Source: Vermamoeba vermiformis (taxonomy: Eukaryota; Tubulinea; Echinamoebida). Taken from it: a DNA stretch of 64,000 nucleotides. The DNA lies in the NCBI GenBank assembly GCA_045837725.1, contig JBEWZL010000123.1, positions 389,110-453,109 on the forward strand, written 5' to 3'. The notes beneath the pieces were generated by a model, which worked only from the letters and a program-made list of their open reading frames with translations, had not been told where the DNA came from and made no database searches. The number at the start of each line of letters is the position of its first letter. Positions within the stretch are counted from its first letter, which is position 1. Both the position numbers and the translations under genes were made by a program. Positions 1 through 13,492 of this stretch are shown piece by piece.

Positions 1-84
1 TTTCGGTGATTGTATTTTTTGAATTGATTATTCTATTTATATTTTGAATGGTGCAACACACCCCTTCGTGTTGTGTCTAATAAA

Positions 85-3000
85 ATGAGTACAGAGAATG
101 GTACAAGTCCACGACCTGGTGGACCACCACCAATGAATAACGTATCCGGTCCAGGTCCAAAGAAGGCCCTCGTCAAATCTGGGCTAAAGAAGATGCCAGC
201 AAATATGAAACAGCCTCCTAAAAATAATATTGGTCCTAAACAACCCATTCCGAACCCTCAACCCGTCACATCTGGTGAAACAGTGAACGAAAGTGACCCA
301 GCACTGGAGAATAATAAAAATAAAATCAAAATATTCGAGCAAGCGGCTCAGGCAGAGTCAAAAGCAGCCTCGACTACAACGGCGAAAATACCACCCAATC
401 CAGCATTACAAAGAGCCGTTTCAGCGAGTTTCAAAAAGACCGGTGTAATCCCTTCAACGAATCCACCTCCAGCAAATCCCAAAGCAAATACAGGACTTAA
501 TTTAGTATCACCTCGATTAAATAACAGCGCACCTGCACAGCCTGTATCGCCTCACAGTCCGAAGGTTGAAAATGCTAATAATTCCACCCTCGAATCTCCA
601 AAGGTTAAAGTGGACCCGAATTTTGTAAAGAAAGATCGTCCTTTATCATCTCATAGCAATAGTGAAAAAGAAGGCGATAAATCACCTCACACGAGCAATC
701 AAAATACGGAACGATCGACATCGCGAAGATCAAGCTCGGCCAGCTTGCCTTTAAGCAACGAAAATACCGACAGAGATGAAGATTCATTTGCCATCGATAA
801 GGCGATACCAGAAGAAGATTCTTCAAGTTCCGAATTGGAAGAGAAAATCGAAGCGGATGAGGCCCAGACGAGGATGCTAGAATCGTTTAAAGCCCAAACC
901 GGTGAGAATAAGCCAGTTGAAGAAAAGAAGGCTCTAAATTTGCCAGTAAATAATAAGCCACGAGCACAATCAAAAACTGTTCGAAGGGTAAGAACGATCT
1001 GACAAGAAATTCGCTTAGTTCGTTCTAATATTAATTTAATTATTAGCTTGAGAAAGTACCGCCAGTATTAGAGGAGGATTTCGAAGATGAATGGTCAGAG
1101 TTTCCAGTCAAGTAAGAAAAAAAATATTTACCTATTATTAGGGCCGGTCCTGATCTTTTAAATTTATCTGCAGCAAATACACCTTTAAAATCATCCAAGA
1201 ACCTGATGAGTATATTATGCCCGGTGAATGTGTAGCAATTCGAGTAAGTCCCCTTTTTGGTCTCGTACTTTTGGATGTGCTCCCAGCTCGAAATTATTTT
1301 CCCGCTCGCCGATGAATTGCTTATAATTACTAATTCATCATCAAATATGACGTCTATAATATATTTGAATTTATTATATGACCTGAAACGATTTTAATGT
1401 ATGATTTTCCATAAAGGTTCGAATATGCGAGGACAAATCAAAAGAGCACAAAGTAGCAGTGGCCATGTTATACAGATACGAAGGCGATAACGGAATTTTA
1501 TTCCAAATTAAGCTCGAGAACGAAGCCAAGTTTTATTTGTTGATTCGCCTTGTCATCGATGATGAGAATCATTTGGTGTTGGCTCGCAAAGGTAAGAAAA
1601 AATCGCAAAATGTCTTCTTATACAAAATCCTATAATATACAACCCATTTATAGCCTTGACTATGCTTGACATTTATTCTGATTATTTTCTGCGGTTAGAT
1701 CCGGCGGTCAAAGAGTATGATCGAGTAATTGAAACACAAGAGTATACCAAGGCCAGAGGCTCGGGATATTATCGACCTAAATCACAAGCAGTCTATAACT
1801 CTATTGGCGCACTTATCGACAAGAATGATTTGATGCTCTACTTGAAAATCGCGCAAAGGTCACCGGTTGAGAACACTGATGCCGCGCCCAAACCTTACAG
1901 AATCTTATTGAACGCGTTAAATCAGTTCAATGCCTCCGACCACTGCGTCACAAGAAAGATTCTGGCCGTTGATCGAATTACCCGAAACACAAAACAGGCC
2001 CGAAAAGAATTGATCTCGTTTTTCCGATCGTTCGATCACCGAAGCTCAGAAATGGACGACAAATTGACTGCACTGGAGAAAACTACCGTGCCCGCGGAAC
2101 AAGAAGAAATCATGAAAGACATCACCGAGTTGTTGTTCAAGGCTTCAAAGGAGAACCTTCGCAAGCAGTACTTTAACGGCAAAACTCTGCTGCATTATGC
2201 GTGCATTTTGGAAGCAAAACAATACGTCGCTTATCTGCTCAGCAAGTGCGATGCCAACGACGTCAATTTGTTTGACATGAACACTCGTGGAGCGCTATTT
2301 TATGCCGTTGAATCAGGCAACAAAGAGTAAGTCTAAATCTCATATTAATATAGTTTACTAAAATCTATCGTAGTATTGTTGAGATGCTGGTGACTAAAGG
2401 CGCCAATGTTTCATGCAATGATACACGAGGGGAATCAATCCACAACGTCGCGTTGCGGTTGAACAGAATTGAAGTCTTGCATTACTTGAACGAGCGAAAC
2501 AAACCGGCGACCACTTCGGTGGCTCAATCGCTCACTGAGACTCAATTGCACGATGCAGCTCAGAACGATAACGTGGAAGAACTGCAACAGCTGTTGTCAT
2601 CTAAAAACAGCAACGTCAATGCTAAGAACATTCTCGGTGCTACTTCACTGCATATTGCTGCTTCAAAGTAAGTCAGTCGTAATAATATAACCTCGTATTC
2701 TAACACTCTCAGGGGTTCGTTGACCGCTATCGATCAACTTTTGAATGCCGGTGCCAATCCTAATGAAAAAGACAACGATGGCTCGACGCCTTTGCACCAA
2801 GCAGTTGCCTCGGGCAGACTCGATATTGTGACTGCGCTTCTCAAGGCTAAAGTAGATGTCAATGCCAAGGACGCCACGGAAGCAACTCCGCTGAACCTTG
2901 CTACGATGCAGAAACAAGACGAAATTGCGTTGTTATTGCTCGAGCACGGCGCTGATCCGAACATTCCCAACGAACAAGCTTTCACTCCTTTGCATTACGC

Positions 3001-6000
3001 CAGTGCCTACGGTGAACTTAAGACTGCTAGCGCATTGATCGAGCGAGGAGCCAACATCAAAGCTGTCACCAAGGAAATGTCAACACCGCTTCATCAAGCC
3101 GCGTTCAATGGTCACGCTAACGTCGTGAAACTGTTGATAGAAAAAGGAGCTGAAATGGAGTTTGGCAACAGCAAGGCATTGCACTTGGCTTGCTTCAATG
3201 GACACGCCTCTGTGGTCAAGATTTTGCTCGAGAAGGGCGCCAATGTAAATTGCACTGACGAAGAGCTTTCAACTCCCTTGCACAAAGCAACGTACAATGG
3301 CCACGTTGAGTGTTTGAAGATTTTAGTCGAACAAGGCAAAGCAGATCTGAACTGCAAGGACGCGGAAGGTGCTACACCTCTCCATAAGGCTGCATTCTCA
3401 GCTAAGGATGAGTGCCTGCAGTACTTGTTGGCACAAGGCGCTGAAGTTGACTCCGAAGACAACTGTCAAGGAACATCACTTCACAACGCTGCTTTCCGAG
3501 GTCATGCTACTACCGCTGAAATGTTGATCAAAGCCAAAGCAAACATCAACAAAGGTGATGATCGAGGTGCTACACCACTCCACTTGGCTGCGCTTGGCAA
3601 CGGTCTGGACTGCCTCAAATTTTTGATCAAACAAGGTGCCAACGTTGAGGCCGTTGATGTTGGTGGCATGACTCCCTTGATGTACAGTGTTGGTCACTTG
3701 GAGATCGTCAAATTCTTGTTAACGCAAAAGTTGGACGTTAACCGAACTGACAAGAAGGGACGAAGTGCTCTGCTACATGCCATAGTCAAGCGACACGAAG
3801 AAGTCGCGAAAGTTTTGATTGAACACGGTGCTGATCCCAACAAGAAGGACAACGAAGGACGAATGCCAATCGAGCTCGTCTCGCCTGCCTTCAAGGAGAT
3901 CATCAACGATGCTGTCAAAATGCGTCAGAAAGGTGCTTTCGACGAAAAGACTCAAGCCAAGTTCGCCGAAGCCGTCAAGCGATTCAATGCCAAGCCTAAG
4001 ACTGGTGTCGAGTACCTCATTAGCGAAGGCTTGGTGGACAAGAACAACTTTGCTCAAGACATGGCCTTCTTCTTGCAAAAGGAGAACGATAACCTGTCAC
4101 GCAAGGTTATGGGCGACTACCTTGGCACCAAGGAGAACTTTGAAGTCCTCACAGCATTTACCAACAGACTCAACTTCGAAGGCATGGAGTTCGATCAGGC
4201 TTTCCGTGTCTTTTTGACCAAGTTCCGCTTGCCTGGTGAAGCTCAAATGATTGATCGATGCATGCAACGCTTCTCGGCCCGATACTGCGAAAACAATCCA
4301 GACTTCTTCCCCGACGAGGACACTGCCTACATGATTGCTTTCTCGTTGATTATGCTTCACACGGACGCGCACAACCCGAACGTGAAGGATAAGATGACGA
4401 AGAGTCAGTTCATCAAGAACAGTCACGGTTTTTGGGCTGGTCAAGACCCTCCACAAGATTTCTTGGAGCGAATGTACGATAGCGTCGTTGAGAACGAAAT
4501 CAAGCTTGATAGCGACGATCTGGTCGTCATCGAGAAGAAAGGATGGCTGAAGCGACAAACCGACGGTCGTAACAAGAAATGGAGCCCGCGGTACTTTATC
4601 CTTAAAGATCAAGTGCTCTATTACTATAAATCGCAAGAAGACAGCGACAACCCCAACGGCTTGATTCCTTTGGAGAACGTTGTTGTGAAGCCTCGTGAAG
4701 AAAAGAAGAAGATCGTTCGATTCGCTTTGGTTGCTGCCGACGGTGGACCAATCAAGTCCTGCAAGATGGAGAAGGGCAAGTTGATGCAAGGAAACCACAA
4801 AGAACTCTTCTTTACTGCTGAAAACTCGAAAGACAACGAAGAGTGGATCGAAGCTATCAGAGGTAGCATTGCCAACAATCCTTTCTACCACTTGATTACG
4901 AAGCGTATGGAAGAGCTCGCGAGCGCAAAGTCGACGAACGCTGCGGTCAACTTCCAAGAGATCTACGACCTGGCTCTGTTGTGCCAATCTTGCGCGTCAG
5001 GAGATGAAGCAGCCATTAAAGACACCTACGGACCGTACGTGCTCGTGGTCGACCAAGTCATGGGCATCAAATTCATGGTTATCACGAACGGAGACTACAA
5101 GAGAACGCAGATCGTATTGACAGGTAAGGGACAATTTTGTTTCCTAGCGGAGGTGATGCTCGGGACTCGAAAAACGGAATTCAACGATGGGTGCATGGTG
5201 CACTTGGTAGCACGTCCGCTTCGCATGCGGGAGGTACGGGGATCGAAGCCCTGTGCATCCAACATTTTTTTTATTTTTTCGCAGCCCAGTACCATAAATT
5301 CTTCCCGCCACCTCCGCAGCTACCGACAAAACTCGATTTGATACCAACAAATTGTGTTATAATTGGGGTTGATGCAGAAAAAAAGCACTCCTAATTGAGT
5401 GACAAACCTAATCGCCAGTCCAGTCTGACCCAAACTTTCTTTTTTTTACCTTTTTTGCTACTTTCTCTGATATGCTCGTACTAACGCACGTTGTAGGTGA
5501 TATGTTTGACGAATCTGGCCTCAAGGCGTCGCAGCTTAGCGATCCGAGCTTCGACTTCAAAAACTTCTTCAAGATCGAGACCATCGTCGAGCAACTTCAG
5601 AAGGCCGTTGAAAGTCACTTGCTCAAGGGCTACGCTCTTCAACTTATCGGTCACTCGTTGGGCAGCATCATCTCGGTGTTCTTGGCGATCAAGCTCCAAC
5701 AGAAACGATACAAGGTTACCAAGATCGTTAACTTTGCGCAGCCCAACTTCATGCTCGAGCAAGATGCAAGCACCCTTCGCACGCTCAGTGTAATGCGCAT
5801 CGTTGACGTGAAGGACCCGATCTATGACACGTTCAACGGTCACATCCACGTTGGCTACCAATTAAGTTTGGTCGGCAAGAGCGCTTACTGCTTCGAGAAC
5901 AAGATGGACTTGCACTCACTGTCATCGCCCACTGTGCCCATGAACAACAATGGCACTGCTCTGACCCGCGAGAGCAAAGACGTTCAGCGACCAATGACAT

Positions 6001-6194
6001 CCAGCGCTCCTGGCGGTAAAACACGCACCTCGATGGACAAGCCAGCAGGTTCTGTCTCGAAGAAAGAGAAGAAGGTTAATCTTGAAGAGCGAATACTGGT
6101 CCATAAAATTGAAAGCTACTTGAAGAACCTCAAGCACAAGCTGAAAGGCGCGCCAACAGCGATCCAGCCTCGCGACTTGAAACAACACCTGTAA
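85..6194 (+). CDS. ANK-Sec7-PH-lipase fusion protein (Arf-GEF)
   Basis: This is a probable guanine-nucleotide exchange factor for Arf GTPases fused to a lipase. The order is a Pro/Ser-rich disordered N-terminus (85 to about 990), small exons, about a dozen ankyrin repeats (about 2170-3910), a Sec7 domain (about 3925-4520) with the catalytic Glu codon at 4238 in FRLPGEAQMIDR, a PH domain (about 4537-4880) and a class 3 lipase domain (about 5000-5900). The lipase shows GHSLG at 5649-5663, then VDVKDP and HVGY, which fit the Asp and His of the triad. Start is the first ATG in frame, at 85. There are about eight exons. The intron at 5124-5496 is the longest and holds a tRNA gene. Sec7-PH pairs act in membrane traffic; the lipase suggests lipid cleavage at the same membrane (inference). 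The exon chain through the small exons at 1040-1660 is less certain. Confidence 0.88.
5189..5261 (+). tRNA. tRNA-Ala (anticodon CGC), nested in an intron
   Basis: A full cloverleaf can be drawn: a 7-bp acceptor stem (GGGTGCA with TGCATCC), a 4-bp D stem (GTGC/GCAC) with a TTGGTA-containing loop, a 5-bp anticodon stem (TCCGC/GCGGG) around loop TTCGCAT, a 5-base variable region, a T stem CGGGG/CCCTG with loop ATCGAAG, and discriminator A at 5261. The anticodon is CGC, reading GCG for alanine. The third acceptor pair is G-T, the G3:U70 pair that is the classical identity element of tRNA-Ala, so stem and anticodon agree independently. No tRNA intron is seen. It lies on the same strand as the host gene. 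Confidence 0.93.
5265..5272 (+). terminator. Pol III terminator of the tRNA gene
   Basis: A run of eight T begins four bases after the tRNA discriminator base, followed by a second T-rich stretch (ATTTTTT). RNA polymerase III stops at such runs. The same T-rich tract also serves as the pyrimidine stretch of the host intron. Confidence 0.8.
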
Positions 6195-6853
6195 GTTGAT
6201 ATCTCCCTTTTGCACATTATGTACTCCTTATCGATGTGGATTATTATACTTTAATTGTACTTTTTGAACTTGTAATACATGTACCATAGCTAATAATATT
6301 TAAATGTGATAACTGAACGCACGACGAAGCAAAAAAATGCCTCGTCCTTGTTTGTTATTAATAAACACCACAAAATCACATATAAATTCGTGACTGTAGT
6401 GATAAAGATATGCGTAACGGTCAGATTGCAATTGTTGATCGCGTTGCGGAACTAGATGTGAATTAGTTCGAATTTAGCTCATGACCCTCAGTGCAGTAAT
6501 AATCCCTACAGTATTGTGGTGGTTGATTCACAAATGAATATTAAAAGGAAGAAACAATCTCGCGGGTCGAGGTGCTGTTTTATTTTGGCTAGCAAAATTC
6601 ATCAATTTTGACCGGCAAAAGCAGACAAGTATTCCCAACGGTAGAATTTTTTAAACTACAGTGCATTTGTTGATAAGATAGCCACTATATTTATTTATTT
6701 TTAAGCTTTATTAGTGTTTAGAGTGGAGAGAAATTGAAAGAGGAACAAACAGAGCGGATTTCCAATTTTTACACCTTTCGGAGTTCAAAAAATAAACAAA
6801 TAGCGCCAATAAAATAGAAATAATATAATATCGTAGAACGACATCAACACAAT
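6195..6853. other. Intergenic, no gene seen
   Basis: AT-rich spacer between the ANK-Sec7 gene and the RapGAP gene. It should hold the 3' end of the first and the promoter of the second. AATAAA-like words occur near 6358 and 6791. No coding frame, tRNA or repeat is recognised. Confidence 0.6.
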
Positions 6854-9800
6854 ATGAGCGAGCAAGTTAGACGATTACCACCAACTCCACCTGGTGTTGC
6901 ACCACTCAAAGTTCCCAGCCACGACCCAAGCTCTGGTCCTGCCTCACCTAAATTAAGATCAACACAAAGTTTCAGTAGCCCAAGAGGAACTTTAAATTCA
7001 CCAGGAGGCAAAAATCCTGAATTATCGAGGATAGCGACATTAGTTGGAACTTTTGCTGCGATGGAACAGCAAGCGAACAGTCAAGCACCGGGCTCACCGC
7101 ACCCGAACCAACCACCAGTACCAACTAAAAAGGCACCTCCTATCCCAAGCAGACCCAAGTCAACCACCATCGATCATGGTGTTATAAACCCACCATTGTC
7201 ACCCAATTCAAATACGCCCAAAGTTGCTGCAAAGGGCCCACTGCCCAAGCGTCCTTCACATGCGCCGCCACCTCCTCCAAAGAGCGTTAATGGAGCACCA
7301 GTAGCAACAGCAAATTCCAATAACGAAGATGAATCTTCAGCATCAGATTCAACAAATAGCGAGCGCAATGGAGGACCTAGCAGTGATGGAAATATTGCAG
7401 GTAATTTATCACCACGAAGAAAAAATGCTCAATCTGAAGCCAACATCAAACGCCCTTTAGTTCGCAAGACTACGGGACCACCCCGAGTATTTCAAAGTCG
7501 TGTACAAAATGCACTTGCAGCATCAGAAAAAGCTGATAGACGAGCTTCAGACGATACTGTTAGTCCCCGATCAGCTGGCAGCAGTCCGACTATTGATAGA
7601 AAATCAAGACGTATGAGCATCTCAGGGCTCACTTCTCCTAGGTAAATACCGAATATATTTTATATTGCCTATCAATCTATGTAATTATCGGGTTTTAATT
7701 TAATTTTTATCACTCAATACCCATGACGTTCGTCTGATTCACTCAAGGTGTTACTCTTTTTACCTTTTATCTTTCATTTCCCGCTAGATATACGCTATTA
7801 TATCCCATAAATAATAATTTTGCTGATTTTCAGCTTTAGCATTCAATGCCCGAGCCGATTTAATTTTTTACGTACACTAGATTTCAAATTATTGACGCTA
7901 ACTCCATTTATTAATATATTATAGGGGACGAGGAAACAGCAATGAAGTAAGTATTATTTTCATACTATTCTCACTTACTATCAGTTTCGAAACCGTTTCG
8001 ACTTTCCGATCGATTAATACTCAACGGATACGCCCATTCCGAAAAAAGATCATATCTAACCTATATATCCCCGTATAATAGTCATCTATGTCATCTTCTA
8101 CCGATGTTGCACCGCCTCCAAAGGCTTCTAGCGATATGCATTCAATCGATCTTGAAACGGGCACAAAGAAACGAAAATTATCAGTCTCATCGGCGTCTCT
8201 ATCTCCCGAAGACGGTAAAGGCACGAAACGAAGTAGCAAAGCCTTCGTGAAGGTAACTAAATTTTAATCTATTTATCATCTGCCAAGCTAGAATTCTAGC
8301 GTTGATTTCCTACGCAATTCAAAACAAATTATTCCGCTTCGTTTATCGTGTACGAATGAAATATTCTCGTTTTAGTGGCCTCGTATTATTTTTAGAATTT
8401 TTTTAGGCTAATTTGCTTCGGTTTCAATTCTATTTCTGCAACGAGGCCTAATTTGTTCATTTTTTTGAATTAATTTGTGTATCCCCATATTCTTATGTAT
8501 ATATATTTCTTGCATATCTAGTCGTTCTCAAGGACATTCTCAAAAATACAACAAAAGGGCCTGTTTGCCAAAGTCAGCGAGAGCGTCAAGCGAACACACA
8601 GCAAAAACAAAGGCGACTCAGAAAAAGATAGAACAGATAAAGATAAGAGCTCTAATAATACAGATGACGTTAGCGCGCAAGAGGAGGAGTAAGTCTATTA
8701 ATTTAGCTATTTTTTCTAGAATGAGACCAAAATTTTGGATCCGTTACAAAATGAAACAAATTCTTATTTTACCGAATTTGGGCGAAACTAATAGTAATGG
8801 CATTGAGTAATATATTCCAATGTGCTCATTATTATAACAGAGTATTTGGGTCGGGCTATATTATTAACGACGATTTTAGGACTGAGACCTTCGAGGATCC
8901 GCTGTCACAAATGAGCGAAGAGGATTGGCTCACCCAAAAGCGTCCGAAGAGAGAGTGGCCGTCAGTGGTATGTGATAGTAGAATAGGGTTTCTAAACGCT
9001 TATACAATGGCGATAATTAATTGCAAAGATGATAGTTGACACGACCAGTCAAATTGGCTTTCTTATTTTATAATCAAATTACAGATAGTATACTAGTCGT
9101 ATATGTGGTCGATATATCACACAGATCTTGATTACGGATTTGTTAATAATATTTTAAGGCAAATTGAATTTTTGTAACCGTTACTGAGCTGGATCATTCT
9201 CTAGGACCTGGCGTCAATTCCAAAAGATTATACTGGCATGGTAGACCCGCGGTGTACTTCACTCGGCTACTATATTGAATTTGGTCAAAAAGGCGCACCC
9301 ACTGCACCTCATTTGGAAATTGAATACGGAGATCTGGACATATTTTTCTATCGGGATTTGATGTGCTCTGTTGGTACGTATATATTCTTATATAATAATT
9401 CAGTACAGCGGGATTATCAATATGAACAATTAAGATATTTTTAGACCCCAAACAGGTCAGATTTTTTGAATGGAACTTTCGTTACAACCGATATTTAATA
9501 CGCTTTAATTATAAAATAATTGCTAATGATATCTAAATATAGACCACGTCAATCTCGTCGGTGAGTCAGCCGAGGGCGAACCACCTGGTGCTGTAGTTAT
9601 TTCAGTCGAAAAGGCAGAGAAGTCAAAGAAAGAAGACCGATTAAAATGTATAATAAGAACGAAGAGGGTAAGTCCGTTTGATACTTGCACATATTACTAT
9701 ATTTAGACTCGACAAGAACGAAGTTGGATTTTTTAAAGAATTTTTTCGTCTAGATCTTGCGAATGCAGGTTTTGTCGTGATGCAATTTATTAATATACTG

Positions 9801-11486
9801 TTATAGGGCCACGAAAGAACAATTTTGGAGGTTCCCGAAGGCAAATCGGTCGTGAAGGCTTTGAACAACATTGCTGAACTGTCGACAGTCAAGTTAACTA
9901 AAGTCAGAAACCCTCAACTGCAAGAGCTGTTGGTCGATATGGAACGAAAGGAATTAATCATGTATGGAAATTACAAATTTGGCGTTCTGTACTGGCGCGA
10001 CGGCCTGACTGAGGACGAAATGTTCGCTCAGAGTACGTACCTTTCACGCACTAGATCTCACTCGAAAATTATCAAAACAAATAGGGATCAGTGTTATATA
10101 GTATAGGTTCCTAGTACTAATAATATGTGTTATAGCTGCGGGTAGTGCTGATTATGAAGAGTTTTTGGCCTGGCTCGGAGACCGTATCAAACTGTTCGGC
10201 TGGGAGAAATACCGTGGTGGTCTTGACACCAAAAGTACGTTACAACTGCATCATAATAATACTATGCCATTATAATATACTAACAATACGATTACAGATA
10301 AGAGTACTGGTGAGTACTCAGTGTACAAAGAAGTTTTGGGCAAAGAAATTATGTTCCACGTGTCAACTTTGTTGCCCTCTCAAGAACAAGACGTTCAAAG
10401 AGTAAGTAATAATATAATAGTAATGTTGTTTATACGGCAATATTGTGAGGCTAAATCACGTCTAATTAATGCTTTGCAAGATCGAGATCGCAATTTTTGA
10501 AAAGTTATTACTATGGTGTACTAATATCTATTCAATAGGTCGAGCGAAAGCGTCACATTGGTAATGATGTCGTCGTTATTATTTTCAAAGAAGGAAAACA
10601 GCCGTTCGATCCGCTAATTTTGACAAACCAGTTTAACCGTATCCTTATTCGACTATGATATATTGAAACTAGAACACTAACGTATATTTACTGCGTATTA
10701 CTTTCCTTGACCTAATATTAACAGACATTTTTGCTATTGTTGAAAAGATCCCTGGTTCCTCACCGACTAAATACAAGTAAGTCATCGTAAAAAAGCAATT
10801 GTTTCGTTATTAAATATTTATCGCCATTACCAAAGTAATATCGTAAATTTACACTGTTGAATTAATCGTGATTGATTATATTAATTTGAATTCAATTGTA
10901 CATTGTTTACGACTTTAATTGGACTAAATTGAAAACCAGTAATTCACTCGCGTAAATTGTAGCAAAGTTTAATTTATCCCTTTTTTTGGTGAACTTTTTG
11001 AAGTTTTGGATCGGTACGGTTTTTGAATTGATTGCTAACGGAGTATTATTTGTGATTAGGCTGGTGATCGTGAACAAGGTCGGTACTGTGCCCTCGTTCC
11101 CTGAACTGCCGTTCCCGCCAGTGTTCGAGAAGACAGATGCGTTCCGTCAATTCTTTTTGACCAAGTTAATCAACGCTGAACGCGCGGCCATGCAATCACC
11201 CGAGTTCAAGGGCAAAATGATGCGTACGCGCAAAGAAGAGCTGTCTAATATTGTGGCTAAGAGTCGCGAGATGAAAGATAAGAAAGAACAGCCGTCACTG
11301 GACACGATCCTTGGCGGCGTGAAGGATCTGATCACAAAGGCCGCGAAGAATGTAAATGACAAGATTGAGAAGCGGGACAGCAAGAAATTGTCTGGAGGCA
11401 ACAGCGAGATTTCAATATCGACACCGCAATTCGTGCAGCATAAGCCCGTGGTATTTGATCCGACCACGAATCAGCTGACGCAGTAG
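6854..11486 (+). CDS. Rap GTPase-activating protein
   Basis: This protein should switch off Rap-family small GTPases by speeding GTP hydrolysis. The first exon (6854 to about 7641) codes for a long Pro/Ser-rich disordered region starting MSEQVRRLPPTPPG. The RapGAP fold starts near 9810 and runs to about 11200 across several exons. Its signature is clear: the segment HVSTLLPSQEQD (10348-10390), then ERKRHIGNDVVVIIF (about 10545-10590), which includes the catalytic Asn thumb, then FNHIFAIVEKIPG (about 10630-10770). About twelve exons with GTAAGT-type donors are needed; the phase is right at each junction I checked. The C-terminal 80 residues after the fold are charged. It is not a RhoGAP or RasGAP, since both lack the NDV thumb helix. 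Confidence 0.85.
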
Positions 11487-11675
11487 ATGTGGATGTTGGC
11501 TTGAAGTCAAACAACGAGTCAAAAAGACGTATTATATTATATAGAGCAATCTTGAACATAGTATTAATGTGGTTTATATTTATTTTACGCAGTTGTGTGC
11601 TATTAATAAAACTTTTTCTATCGTAAACAAATTTCCAGATTTCGAGTCTTATGTAATTATTCATGAACGAAGAAC

Positions 11676-13492
11676 AATGGATATAGCACATAATCCACTT
11701 GCACCCGATGGTGACCATTTTAACCCTAACGAATCGACAATAGACAAGTCGCATATTTTGCGACAGATGATCTTACTTTTGGAATCAGCCAAGAATCATA
11801 ATGAAGAAAAAAATGCCCAATTAACCGATGAACAATTAGAAGCTAACGAACAACAAGAGATTGAGGCTTGTTGCTTGCTCTGGGACGTCAGGTATTTTTT
11901 TAATTTTTTCAAAATCATTTCCACGCATAAAATGGCAATAAAAATAGGAAAATATTGTCCAATAATACACATTAAAATAATAGGCCATAAAATCGATATT
12001 AAAAAAAGGCGGGAAATGAGCACATAAAATATCGCTGACCACATCTACTTTAAGTACGCAACAAGAGCTCGCAGAGCTTATGTATGATAACCATATTATG
12101 CCCGTACTATCACAAATGCTGGCTATGCGTCATTCTAGCCGACTATTGGTGAGTTACAGATCTAGTTTAACTAAAGTGCTTAATGTAATTCTTATTTAGG
12201 AAGTTTCAACGGGCATTATAGGAAATATAGTAGCATTTGATAATATAGCACTCGATATTACTCAAAACAACGAAAATATTCATAAAATTTTGATTCACTT
12301 GTTGCTGACTTCTGAAGACACGCCTGTATTGACCGAAATATTCAGGTAACTCCTTTTAAACACCCATATAATAATATATATAATTATTATAATGTAAATG
12401 ATGAGGAGAAAGTAATATTAAAGGTTCTTAAATTGTTTTTTCCGAAAGGGTGGATCTGCAGTCTCATTAGGATTTTATTAATTTTATTTTCTATAATTAG
12501 AACGCTGTCAGTTTTGACATCAAAAGCTAGCACACGTGACGTCTGGCTCGACCGATTGGACGAAGAGCCGATTCTGAGTCACGTCCTGTTCGTACTTCCG
12601 CACACTCGTGACGAGACACTATGCGACAAGATCTTATTATTGGTGATTAATATGACCTGGTACAGCGATTCTATTACCGAGAAATTGAAGACTTTGAATA
12701 TTGTTGAAACTCTTGCTGCGGCCCTTGAACGCAAAGTGCAGTCTAGCAACGATCATTTTGTCAACCACTGGTAAGTTTAAATAACGCTAATACGCCATAT
12801 TTAAATATTAGACACGTAATATAGTCACAGTAGTATTTTATATGAATATTGAATGATATTTAAGGGTGCACTAGATCTGCAAATTTTTGATAAGTTTTAT
12901 TAGATCGATTCGATTAATAGAGTTGTTTTTATTATAGCGCGTCTTATTTAGAGAATTTATTAAGAGTTATTGAGATATTATCAGCTAAAGCAACGTTTGA
13001 CAAAGCGTTGGCAAGCGATGACCGGATCACATCTAATATTTCAAAGCTGATCAAGCTCTCAGACTCATTGAACACTATAACATCCTGCTGTATATGCATC
13101 ATTAATTTGGATGCTGATTACAACTCTATATATACTGCTAAGGATGATTTCCTCGTTAGCGCTCTGATCACGAATCTGAGTCGCGATGACACAACGAGTG
13201 ACTTTGTATCGAATGTATGGAGCTTATTTCAGCTCATATTGACTGTTATTCAATTACACGGCCTAAAACAATACGAAAAGACGTTGAATATGTTTGCACA
13301 AAATACGCAAAGGTTGATCCAAAGCCTTAAAGACATCGAAATTGACGAACAATTGCACGATACAGTAAGCAGTTAGATAAATTATATTAGTATAGTACTA
13401 ATGTATTATAATAGATTAAGCTCATGGTTAAGCTATTCAAAGAAACAGGAAATAATCAAGCGGCAGATGAGATCTCCAAGCTGCTGCAATAA
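11676..13492 (+). CDS. saal1: SAAL1-like armadillo-type protein
   Basis: The product is an alpha-helical repeat protein matching the SAAL1 (serum amyloid A-like 1) family. Supporting motifs are CCLLWDV near 11866, STGIIGNIVAFDNIALDI near 12205-12258, and a later TLSVLTSKASTRDVWLDRL (about 12500-12555), in the same order and spacing as animal SAAL1. The start is ATG at 11676, giving MDIAHNPLAPDGDHFN. About six exons; the last ends in SKLLQ with stop TAA at 13490-13492. SAAL1 has been linked to cell proliferation in animals, but its molecular role is poorly known, so no function is assigned here. Confidence 0.72.

Larger units (their letters stand above)
5124..5496 (+). other. Long intron with TACTAAC branch point
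   Basis: This 373-base intron joins codon phase 1 on both sides (ACA G / GT GAT ATG), which keeps the lipase frame open. It carries a textbook branch point, TACTAAC, at 5479-5485, eleven bases before the acceptor AG. Most introns in the window are 45-150 bases, so the extra length is explained by the tRNA gene inside it. An additional small exon between an acceptor-like CAG at 5281-5283 and the end cannot be excluded, but that frame closes after about 36 codons. Confidence 0.75.

Noticed and set aside
73-84. Four extra N-terminal codons for the ANK-Sec7 gene starting at GTG
   Set aside because: GTG is not a normal start in nuclear genes; the ATG at 85 is in frame.
4097-4987. A 296-codon open frame on the minus strand
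   Set aside because: It is the antisense of the Sec7-PH exons, which have clear conserved motifs on the plus strand.
5284-5394. A possible extra exon (about 36 codons, Pro-rich) inside the long intron
   Set aside because: The frame closes and the direct join 5123 to 5497 restores the lipase frame with a good branch point.
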